A stretch of DNA of 64,000 bases from Actinoplanes sichuanensis (GTDB lineage Bacteria > Actinomycetota > Actinomycetes > Mycobacteriales > Micromonosporaceae). Shown here piece by piece: positions 16,732-23,454 of this stretch. Numbering within the stretch: position 1 is the stretch's first letter; each line of letters begins with the position of its first letter. The DNA lies in assembly GCF_033097365.1 (NCBI RefSeq), contig NZ_AP028461.1, positions 3,100,001 through 3,164,000 on the forward strand. Direction: 5' to 3'. A program made the translations under genes and the position numbers. The notes under the pieces were generated by a model. That model was not told where the DNA came from. It did no database searches and saw nothing but the letters and a program-made list of their open reading frames with translations.

Positions 16732-17175
16732 GTGCGCTTCGACATCGACACGACAGCCACACCCGAGCAGGCCCGGCAGGCGTTCACCGACTTCACCGGC
16801 CGGCGCACCCTGATCTGGCACAAGACCCTCGACCCGCGGCGGTACGAACTACGCGAACTCGGCGACACCTGGGCGGTCGCCCGCGAGAGCACGTCCGGCT
16901 CCCCGTTCTGGGTCGTCGCCCGCTACGACTGGTCCGACCCGACCGAGATCCGCTGGACGGTCGAGCAGAGCAGCTACGGCGGCGGCGGAACCGGCCTGGT
17001 CCGCATCACCCCGGCCGGCGACGGCGGCAGCCACGTGCACGCCGAGTGGACGACGACCGGAGCCCGCCCCCTGCAGCGACCCCTGCTGTTCCTGATCCAC
17101 CACGGCCCGATGCCCCGGCTGATCGCCCGCACGTGGGTCGACGCCCTGAACGGTTGCGCGAGGTTCCTCGAGTGA
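16732..17175 (+). CDS. SRPBCC (START-like) small-ligand-binding protein
   Basis: 147 residues from GTG 16732. The strand-helix pattern MRFDIDTTATPEQARQAFTDF followed by repeated beta strands and a long C-terminal helix (about 118-147) fits the SRPBCC/polyketide cyclase-like helix-grip fold. These proteins bind hydrophobic ligands; no catalytic residue can be assigned. Its stop overlaps the GTG of the next gene (GTGA), so the two are translationally coupled. Divergent from the LuxR operon. Confidence 0.7.
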   Translation: MRFDIDTTATPEQARQAFTDFTGRRTLIWHKTLDPRRYELRELGDTWAVARESTSGSPFWVVARYDWSDPTEIRWTVEQSSYGGGGTGLVRITPAGDGGSHVHAEWTTTGARPLQRPLLFLIHHGPMPRLIARTWVDALNGCARFLE

Positions 17176-17789
17176 AGAAGCTGTCACCGGCCGAGCTCGA
17201 CGGCCTCGGCGCCCGATGGGCGTCCTGCTGGAGCCCTCACCAGGTCGCCGAGCGCCTGGCCGGGGTGACGACACCCTGGTATGTGGCGGCCGGTTGGGCG
17301 CTGGACCTGTTCCGCGGCGAACAGACCCGCCCGCACGGCGACATCGAGATCGGCATCCCCGCCGCACGCTTCCCGGAGATCCGCGACCGTTTCCCGGGAT
17401 ACGTCTTCGACGCGGTCGGCAGCGGATGCGTCGGCGAGAACGCCACACCCGAGCAGATCGCGGCCACCCACCAGACCTGGCTACGCGACCCGGCCACCGG
17501 CGACTACCTCCTCGACGTGTTCCGCGAGCCACACCAGGGCGACACCTGGATCTGCCGACGAGACGAGACCATCCGATCGCGGTACGACCAGATCATCCGC
17601 CACACCGAGGACGGGCTGCCGTACCTCGTACCGGAGCTGGTCCTGCTCTTCAAGGCCAAGAACCCGCGCCCGAAGGACCAGGCCGACTTTGACGGAACCG
17701 TCCCGCTCATGACCCCGCAGCAGCGTGCCACCCTGGCCGGACTCATCTCCCGAGTCCATCCGGGCCACCGCTGGCTCGCCCACCTGTGA
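17172..17789 (+). CDS. Nucleotidyltransferase-like (ANT(2'')-type) protein
   Basis: 205 residues from GTG 17172 (GTGA overlap with the SRPBCC gene). WYVAAGWALDLFRGEQTRPHGDIEI (about 36-60) matches the aminoglycoside adenylyltransferase-like family, in which GGWA and the paired acidic residues form the nucleotidyltransferase site. Here the first Gly of GGWA is Ala and the acidic pair reads HGDIEI. A second acidic motif, GDYLLDVFRE, lies near 113. It probably adenylylates a small molecule or is a relative of such enzymes. An antibiotic substrate cannot be claimed. Confidence 0.7.
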   Translation: MKKLSPAELDGLGARWASCWSPHQVAERLAGVTTPWYVAAGWALDLFRGEQTRPHGDIEIGIPAARFPEIRDRFPGYVFDAVGSGCVGENATPEQIAATHQTWLRDPATGDYLLDVFREPHQGDTWICRRDETIRSRYDQIIRHTEDGLPYLVPELVLLFKAKNPRPKDQADFDGTVPLMTPQQRATLAGLISRVHPGHRWLAHL

Positions 17790-17820
17790 CATCTTTCCGT
17801 GGGAACTCGGGTACCGGCTG

Positions 17821-17859
17821 TGAACAACTCTCAGCTGAGTGTCGTATCGTCGGCGCGTG
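17821..17859 (+). promoter_or_regulatory. Candidate leaderless promoter of FKBP gene
   Basis: A TGAACA -35-like hexamer (17821-17826), an 18-bp spacer, a TATCGT -10-like hexamer (17845-17850), then GTG at 17857 only 6 nt further on. This spacing would put the transcript start at or beside the start codon, and no ribosome-binding site is present. Confidence 0.4.
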
Positions 17860-18576
17860 CCCGAATCCGCAGTGAGCCGCGACAGCGCGGCCGCCAAACG
17901 TGCCGTTGCCGCTCCGTCCCGACGTGGCGCCGCCGGACCGCCGCTCAAGACCAAGGCGGAGAAACGCGCCGAGGCCAAGGCCAACAAGGCACGCGCCCGG
18001 GCGATGCAGAAGCGCCGACAGACCCTGTCGGTCGTCGGTGCCGCGCTGGCCGTGATCGCCGTCGTCGTCGGGTTCGCCCTGTGGATCGGCAACACGCCCA
18101 CCGGCACCACCCCGACCACCGAGTCCACCAGCGCCGCCGCCCTCGACCCGGGCGCCGCCGCCACCCCGACGGCCGTCGCGTTCCCGCCGGTCCCCGCGGG
18201 CGCCGACCCGGCCCTGAGCCGGAAACCCGAGGCGAAGGCCGGCACCGGCACGGTCAAGGAGCTCAAGACGACCACCCTGATCGAGGGCACCGGCGCCGCC
18301 GCCCAGGCGGGCCAGACCATCCAGGTCAACTACGTCGGCGTCACCTTCGCCGACGGCAAGGAGTTCGACGCCTCCTGGGAGCGCAAGGAGGCGTTCAGCT
18401 TCCAGCTCGGCGCCGGCAACGTCATCCAGGGCTGGGACAAGGGCCTGGTCGGCGTCAAGGTCGGCAGTCGGGTCCAGCTCGACATCCCGGCCGACCAGGC
18501 GTATGGCGAGAATCCCGGTGAAGGCCGCCCGGGTGGCGCCCTGCGCTTCATCGTCGACGTCCTGTCGGCGGCCTGA
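17857..18576 (+). CDS. Membrane-anchored FKBP-type peptidyl-prolyl isomerase
   Basis: About 239 residues. A basic cytosolic N-terminus rich in Ala/Lys (about 1-55) is followed by one transmembrane span (SVVGAALAVIAVVVGFALWI, about 58-77), a Thr/Pro/Ala-rich linker, and a C-terminal FKBP domain (about 130-239) with VNYVGVTFADGKEFDASW, FQLGAGNVIQGWDKGLVGVK, IPADQAYGE and LRFIVDVL. It should act outside the membrane on folding of secreted proteins. GTG 17857 fits the promoter just upstream; GTG 17839 is an alternative. An uncharacterised gene follows after 6 bp. Confidence 0.85.
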   Translation: MPESAVSRDSAAAKRAVAAPSRRGAAGPPLKTKAEKRAEAKANKARARAMQKRRQTLSVVGAALAVIAVVVGFALWIGNTPTGTTPTTESTSAAALDPGAAATPTAVAFPPVPAGADPALSRKPEAKAGTGTVKELKTTTLIEGTGAAAQAGQTIQVNYVGVTFADGKEFDASWERKEAFSFQLGAGNVIQGWDKGLVGVKVGSRVQLDIPADQAYGENPGEGRPGGALRFIVDVLSAA

Positions 18577-18582
18577 CCGCCG

Positions 18583-19404
18583 GTGCGGGTCACCACGGCG
18601 ATGCGGTCCGGAGACCCGGATCGCATCGCCCTGCTCGACAAGTCCGCGACCATCCTCGACGACGCGTCCTCGGCGGCCCTGCTGACCTGCCGCTGGACCG
18701 ACGACATCGTCGAGGTACGAGACTCCGGCGACGGCACCGCGATCGTCTACACGCGCGACGGCCTGGAACAGCGGGCACCGGCCGGTGTGCATACCTGGCC
18801 ACTCGCCGACGTGGACGCGGTGCTGCTGATGACCAGGGAATCAGCCGATGCCGTCGGCCACCTGACCTGGCACGACCTGTTCGAACTCGTCGCCGCCGAC
18901 GGTGTGCAGGCGCTCGTCGATCAGGCCCCCACCGCCGGGACCGGCCGGGCCGCGGTCCTCGTCATGACCGAGACCTACGAATCGCATTTCCGGCGCGAAC
19001 CGCCGTACTCCACGCTGGGAGCCGCCGAGCGGGCGATGGACCGCGGTGACTACACCACCGCCTACGACCTGTTCACGTCCATCGGCGCCGACCAGCCACC
19101 GGACGCGGTGTACACCGCCCGGCTCGGCGGCTGGGACGCACTGGCCAAGGCCGGACGATTCGAGGAACTCGCCGAGATCGCCGAGACCGACCACCGGGCC
19201 CGCCGCCGTCTCGACCGTCACCTACACGACCTGGGCCGCGCCGACGACCTGCGAACCCGCGCCGCCGCCAGCGATGCGACCGCCCTCTACCAGCTGATCC
19301 GGCTCCTCCGGTCCCGAGGGGAGCACCAGTCCGCCCGCAGCGCGGTCGAGGACATCGCCCCGGCCGACGAGTACGCCCGCGAGCTGGCCTGGTCAGATCG
19401 GTGA
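18583..19404 (+). CDS. Uncharacterised protein with TPR-like C-terminus
   Basis: 273 residues from GTG 18583. No family recognised. The N-terminal half has mixed strands, including an acidic WTDDIVEVRDSGDGTAIVY hairpin. From about residue 145 the sequence is a run of Ala/Leu/Arg-rich helices (AERAMDRGDYTTAYDLFTSI and similar) of tetratricopeptide appearance. No signal peptide or membrane span. It is 6 bp behind the FKBP gene, so likely co-transcribed; nothing further can be inferred. Confidence 0.6.
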   Translation: MRVTTAMRSGDPDRIALLDKSATILDDASSAALLTCRWTDDIVEVRDSGDGTAIVYTRDGLEQRAPAGVHTWPLADVDAVLLMTRESADAVGHLTWHDLFELVAADGVQALVDQAPTAGTGRAAVLVMTETYESHFRREPPYSTLGAAERAMDRGDYTTAYDLFTSIGADQPPDAVYTARLGGWDALAKAGRFEELAEIAETDHRARRRLDRHLHDLGRADDLRTRAAASDATALYQLIRLLRSRGEHQSARSAVEDIAPADEYARELAWSDR

Positions 19405-19463
19405 GGTCGCTCGAAGATCGAGCGGCGTCGGCCCCTTTTACCTGCTCGTTAGAGTGCACGCGC

Positions 19464-19891
19464 ATGGACCGCTATTGGGAGACCACCGGAGCGTCGAAGA
19501 CCTTCACGCACCACCCGCGCTGAACCACCCGCCGGCGAGTTTCGAGCTGATCATGCTCTTCGCCGTGCTCACCTGCGTCCCGTCCGACACGGCCCAACGC
19601 GAACTGACCGCCGAACTGCATCGACTCCTGGCCCCCGGCGGTGTCCTCTACGTCAGCGACCTGATGCTGCAAACCGACGACCACCACAAAGACCGATACC
19701 ACCGATCCCCGGCCGGTACGCCGTACGGCGTCTTCACCACCACGGACGGCGCCGTCTGCCGACACCACGACCGCGAGCACCTCCGCGGTCTGCTGGCCGA
19801 CTTCGACCTGACAGCCGAACGCCGACTCGAGGTGCCGACGATGAACGGCAGCCGGGCCACCGCGGTGCAGCTGCTGGCCCATCGCCGATAG
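19464..19891 (+). pseudogene. Decayed SAM methyltransferase with internal deletion
   Basis: From ATG 19464 the frame gives MDRYWETTGASKTFTHHPR and stops at 19521. This N-terminus looks like that of a class I methyltransferase. The rest of such a protein resumes in another frame from about 19530 (FELIMLFAVLTCVPS, LLAPGGVLYVSDLML, RYHRSPAGTPYGVF, ending 19891). The segment that should carry strand 1 and the GxGxG SAM-binding loop, roughly 60-70 residues, is absent. I read this as an internal deletion that also shifted frame. A 145-aa frame from GTG 19454 runs through the break but would encode a protein without the cofactor site. Confidence 0.7.
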
Positions 19892-19905
19892 CGGCGTCCG
19901 GGCTC

Positions 19906-20304
19906 CTACCGGTCTGTCCAGCCTCGGGAGTTGCAGGGCGGGCCGCAGAACACGGTGCGACCGTCGGCCAGGACGACCACTCCGGAACCACCACACTGCG
20001 GGCAGGTGCGGGTGCCCGGCCGACGCTCCGGCATCAGATGACGCAGCTCCGGGAAACGACGAGCGGCTTGGACGTACGCGAGGTCGCGCTCGGCCGAGGT
20101 GGCGGCCAGGGGAGCACCGTCGTCCCGGTCGACGAAGACGTCCCCGTTCGGAGCCAGCAGGTAGAACTCCCACAGCGAATTGAAGACGGCGAGCAGCCCG
20201 AGCGTCCGGGCCTGCGCCGCTCCCGGATCGTCCGAAGCGGCCTGCGCCTCGACCAGACGCGAGAATATCTCCTCCGAAATCACAGGCCGCACAGTACGAC
20301 CCAC
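19906..20304 (-). CDS. Uncharacterised protein with C-terminal zinc ribbon
   Basis: 132 residues from GTG 20304; GTG 20283 (VISEEIFSRLVEAQ) is an equally plausible start. The C-terminus carries CPQCGGSGVVV followed by CGPPC about 20 residues later, a four-cysteine zinc-ribbon arrangement. The middle (LWEFYLLAPNGDVFVDRDDGA) reads as a small beta domain. No family recognised. It is transcribed away from the GNAT-HEAT gene and ends close to the methyltransferase remnant. Confidence 0.6.
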   Translation of the reverse strand: MGRTVRPVISEEIFSRLVEAQAASDDPGAAQARTLGLLAVFNSLWEFYLLAPNGDVFVDRDDGAPLAATSAERDLAYVQAARRFPELRHLMPERRPGTRTCPQCGGSGVVVLADGRTVFCGPPCNSRGWTDR

Positions 20305-20342
20305 GCGCTGCCGCCCGGCCGCGGTTCCGCGCCGGCGTATGC

Positions 20343-20373
20343 GCTGCGATGGTTCAACAGCTGCGATGGTTCA
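20343..20373 (+). repeat. 14-bp direct repeat before GNAT-HEAT gene
   Basis: GCTGCGATGGTTCA occurs twice, at 20343-20356 and 20360-20373, a 17-bp period. It lies just upstream of ATG 20384 and may affect the promoter or be a slippage duplication; both copies contain an ATG. Confidence 0.7.
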
Positions 20374-20383
20374 GAATCTGGTC

Positions 20384-21955
20384 ATGTCCAGCGATGTTCC
20401 GCCGTTCGGGGAGTTGGTGATCCGCCGCTACGAGCAGGCTGACGCCGGGGCGACGCGGCGGGTGTTTCATGCGGCCGTTCATGGCACGGCCAGCCGGGAT
20501 TACACACCCGAGCAGGTTCAGGCCTGGGCCCCGGCCGACTTCGACGAGGTTCGGTGGCGGGGGCGGCGCGCGGCCTCGTACACCTATGTCGCCTGTCTTG
20601 ACGGGGTCGTCGTGGGATTCAGCGACTTCACCGATGACGGGCTGTTGGACATGCTCTTCGTCCACCCCGACGCCGGTGGCCGTGGGGTGGCTCGCGCGCT
20701 GGTCGACCGTGTTCTGCGGGAGGCGACCGCGGCCGGGCACCGGCGGCTGCGGGTGCACGCCAGCCTGACCGCCCGGCCCGCTTTCGAGCGCTTCGGGTTC
20801 GTCGTCGACGCCGCCCGGGTGGTCGAGGTCCGTGGGCAGCGGCTGCGGAATTTCGACATGAGCATTGCGCTGACGACACCGGGGCGACCCCGGGCCGGCC
20901 GGCTCCGGCATGATGGCCCGATGGTCGACTGGGCGACGTTGCGACATGCGTACGGGTCGGCCGAGGACACCCCCGGGCATCTGACGGCGTTGCGGTCGGC
21001 CGATGAGGAGGAACGGCGGGTGGCGTTCGGGGAGTTGTACGCGAGCATCACCCATCAGGGGAACCGATACTCGGCCAGTGCTGCCGCCGTGCCGGCCTTG
21101 CTGGAACTGGTCGCCGATCCGGCCGTACCGGATCGGGATCTGCTCCTGTATCTGCTCGGGCTGATCGCGGTGGGTGCCGACGCGGCGTGGCTGCCCGGCG
21201 GTGTGCGGCGTGATGAGCTCGGCCCCGATGAGGCCGGTGCCTACCACGCGGTGGCGAGCGGGCTGCCGTTGCTCGACACGTTGACCGCCGAACCGGAACT
21301 CGCGGACTCCGCCGCCTATCTGCTCGGCTGGTATCCGGGGCGGCCGGAGTCGGTGCCCGTTCTGGCCCGGCTGAACACCCCGACCGCTCTCGTCGCGCTG
21401 GGACTGCTCGGTCTTGCGGAGGGCGTGCCGATCGCCGAGCGGGCGCTGACCGACGAGCGGCCCCTGATGCGCTGGGCGGCGGCGGTCGCCCTGGCCCACC
21501 TGCACGATGACGGCGGCCGGGCGGAACTGCTGCGCTGGGCGACCGGAGACCATCCGACCGAACCGACCATCGGCTACCTGAACGGCGACGTCGCGGGGCT
21601 GGCGTTGCTGTCCCTGGAATCGATCGTCGAGGACGTACTCGAACCGGCCTTGGTCCGCCTCGCGCACGTCAGTGCCGAGCCGGCGCTGACCACCATCGGG
21701 GTGCTGCTGCGGCAGGCGTTTCCGGGCGGGCCGATCGCGGCCGGAACCGCCTTCCCCGAACTCACCGAGCGCCGGCGGCGGGTGGTCCGGGCGCTGGTGG
21801 ACACACCCGGCGCCTGGCTCTACGACGGCGTGGACTTCACCAACGTGAGGCTGCTCATCTCCGACTACGGGCTGCCGCACGGGCGTGACCGTCTCCGGGC
21901 CTATCTCACCACCGGATCCGGACCGGTCATCGTCCCTGGTGAGCGGCTCTCCTGA
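20384..21955 (+). CDS. GNAT acetyltransferase fused to HEAT-like repeat domain
   Basis: 523 residues without a stop. Residues 1-165 are a GNAT domain: LLDMLFVHPDAGGRGVARALV carries motif A and LTARPAFERFGFVVDA the C-terminal part. Residues about 180-523 are a helical-repeat protein that in other genomes starts on its own (WATLRHAYGSAEDTPGHLTALRS, then HQGNRYSASAAAVPALLEL). The joint (about 165-178, Pro/Arg/Gly-rich) looks like former intergenic DNA, and an in-frame ATG at 20921 marks the natural start of the second protein. Either the stop between two genes was lost or two proteins are still made. ATG 20366 is an alternative first start. Confidence 0.75.
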   Translation: MSSDVPPFGELVIRRYEQADAGATRRVFHAAVHGTASRDYTPEQVQAWAPADFDEVRWRGRRAASYTYVACLDGVVVGFSDFTDDGLLDMLFVHPDAGGRGVARALVDRVLREATAAGHRRLRVHASLTARPAFERFGFVVDAARVVEVRGQRLRNFDMSIALTTPGRPRAGRLRHDGPMVDWATLRHAYGSAEDTPGHLTALRSADEEERRVAFGELYASITHQGNRYSASAAAVPALLELVADPAVPDRDLLLYLLGLIAVGADAAWLPGGVRRDELGPDEAGAYHAVASGLPLLDTLTAEPELADSAAYLLGWYPGRPESVPVLARLNTPTALVALGLLGLAEGVPIAERALTDERPLMRWAAAVALAHLHDDGGRAELLRWATGDHPTEPTIGYLNGDVAGLALLSLESIVEDVLEPALVRLAHVSAEPALTTIGVLLRQAFPGGPIAAGTAFPELTERRRRVVRALVDTPGAWLYDGVDFTNVRLLISDYGLPHGRDRLRAYLTTGSGPVIVPGERLS

Positions 21956-22151
21956 GAAACATCACGGTGCCCACGCCGGTGGCGGCCCCGATGACGACGA
22001 CGAACGGCGACGGATCCACGCTGCTCGTCTGCTCGATCGCCAAGCCGGTCAGCGCGGCGAGCGTGGTGCCCAGGAAGACGAGGCTGAGCGCCGTGACGGC
22101 CGCCCGCCGCTGTGCGACCGCGAAGAGACCGGCAAGGGACGAACGGATCAT
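21927..22151 (-). CDS. Small two-span membrane protein, 74 aa
   Basis: 74 residues from ATG 22151. Two hydrophobic spans (about residues 20-42 and 51-69: VTALSLVFLGTTLAALTGLA and PFVVVIGAATGVGTVMFL) are separated by EQTSSVDPS, with basic residues at both ends, so both termini are probably cytosolic. No family recognised. It starts 8 bp after the P-loop kinase gene stop and is likely co-transcribed with it. It overlaps the end of the GNAT-HEAT gene by 29 bp on the other strand. Confidence 0.55.
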   Translation of the reverse strand: MIRSSLAGLFAVAQRRAAVTALSLVFLGTTLAALTGLAIEQTSSVDPSPFVVVIGAATGVGTVMFLRRAAHQGR

Positions 22152-22159
22152 GACCGGAA

Positions 22160-22606
22160 TCACACCACGCCGACGGCGAGGGCCGCGATGGTGTCGGCCA
22201 GGTCGGTGACCGGGCGGCGCCCGTCCAACTCCAGCGTGGCGCCCCGCCGCAGCAGGGGCTCGACGGTGCGCAGGTTCTCGGCGATCTCGGCCCGCTGGTC
22301 GGGTGTCCGGCCGTAGGGGTTCGGCCTGTCGACGACCCGGCGCAGCAGGACCTCCAGCGGGGCGCTCAGCAGCACGACGTGGTGGAAGCGGTGATAGAAC
22401 CGGCCCTGGTTCGCCACGGTGCCGGAGACGATCACGGTTTCGTGGGTGGTCAGCAGGGCGGTCATCCGGGGCTCGTCCCACGTGCCGTCGGGTGACTCCC
22501 AGCCGTCGTAGTCGGTGTCCACGGTCAGGTGGCCCCGACGCCGCAATTCGTCGAGGACCGTCGTCTTGCCCGCCCCGGACATGCCCGTCACCAGGATTCG
22601 CGCCAT
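22160..22606 (-). CDS. Shikimate-kinase-like P-loop kinase
   Basis: 148 residues. Walker A GMSGAGKTT lies at 8-16. A DTDYDGW acidic motif near 30 takes the place of the substrate-binding Asp of shikimate/gluconate kinases, and a lid-like RRVVDRPNPYGR segment lies near 88-99. No membrane span. This class of short AAA/shikimate-like kinases is widespread in actinobacteria with unknown substrates. Divergent from the PilZ gene. Confidence 0.75.
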   Translation of the reverse strand: MARILVTGMSGAGKTTVLDELRRRGHLTVDTDYDGWESPDGTWDEPRMTALLTTHETVIVSGTVANQGRFYHRFHHVVLLSAPLEVLLRRVVDRPNPYGRTPDQRAEIAENLRTVEPLLRRGATLELDGRRPVTDLADTIAALAVGVV

Positions 22607-22732
22607 CGCCGCATCCTATGAAAGGCGACACTGAAGCGGCTGCCGTCGGTGATCCGGAGTGCGTGACCCCGCTGTGCCGTTACCGTTCCCGGTGGGAGGA
22701 ACCGGCCGTCCAGCACGAGAGAGCCGACGAAC

Positions 22733-23344
22733 ATGGGCAGCACTACCGAGATTCCGCAGCCGTGGGCTGTCCCGAGCGTCACCGTGTCGATCGGTGGTGG
22801 GGAGGCGCGCACCTGCCGGGTCAACCGGGAAGTCGACGGCACGCTGCGGCTGGGGCTCACCGTGTTCGCGATGGTCGGCGTCGACGTCAACGTGCTGTGG
22901 ACGCAGAACGGCAAAGGGTTCAGCATCACCGGGACGGTGGTGGCGCCGCCCGCGAACAGCATGCCCGGTGTGTACCTGCGGGTCGACGAGATCACCAGCG
23001 GCATCGAGCGGCGCCGCAACGAGCGGATCCCGGTCGAGGTGCCGGTCGTGGTCGTGCTGCCGTCGGGGCACCTGTTCCCGGGCCGCACGATGAACCTGTC
23101 GGTCGGTGGGGCCCACGTGGTCGTCGATCTGGACGACGTCGGCGACGACGCGCTGATCCGGCTGTCCGAGGACCTGACCCGCGGCGCGCAGGTCCACCTG
23201 GAGGTCCTGCTGCCGGCCGGGTCGGTCGACGTGACGTGCCAGGTCGGTGGTGGCGGTGACGAGTTGGGTGACGTGCGGCTGCTCTTCGTGGAGGTGAAAC
23301 CTCAGACACGGGCGCAGCTCAACGCCTTCCTGGACGGGCCGTGA
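22733..23344 (+). CDS. PilZ domain protein (c-di-GMP effector candidate)
   Basis: 203 residues. An N-terminal beta domain of YcgR-N type (about 1-85) leads into a PilZ domain (about 88-200). The c-di-GMP motifs are present: RRRNER (RxxxR, about 84-90) and NLSVGG (about 121-126), where the usual Asp of D/NxSxxG is Asn. It probably binds c-di-GMP and signals in the cytosol. No flagellar or cellulose genes are nearby to name an output. Confidence 0.8.
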   Translation: MGSTTEIPQPWAVPSVTVSIGGGEARTCRVNREVDGTLRLGLTVFAMVGVDVNVLWTQNGKGFSITGTVVAPPANSMPGVYLRVDEITSGIERRRNERIPVEVPVVVVLPSGHLFPGRTMNLSVGGAHVVVDLDDVGDDALIRLSEDLTRGAQVHLEVLLPAGSVDVTCQVGGGGDELGDVRLLFVEVKPQTRAQLNAFLDGP

Positions 23345-23378
23345 CCGGCCCCTTCCACTTCTAAGCTATATCGGAGGT

Positions 23379-23399
23379 GGGCTCTTGCCGCAAGACCCC
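23379..23399 (+). promoter_or_regulatory. Rifamycin-associated element (RAE) before rph
   Basis: An inverted repeat with core TCTTGCCGCAAGA (23383-23395) and outer GGG/CCC arms, 9 of 10 arm positions paired. It matches the RAE known upstream of rifamycin-inactivating genes in actinobacteria (TTGC-n-GCAA core flanked by G/C runs). It ends 55 bp before the rph start codon and predicts rifamycin-inducible expression. Confidence 0.8.
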
Positions 23400-23454
23400 G
23401 GGGTGCGCGCAGAATCGGGTCGTTTCTGCCCGCAAGGTGAGAGGACGGTCAGCG

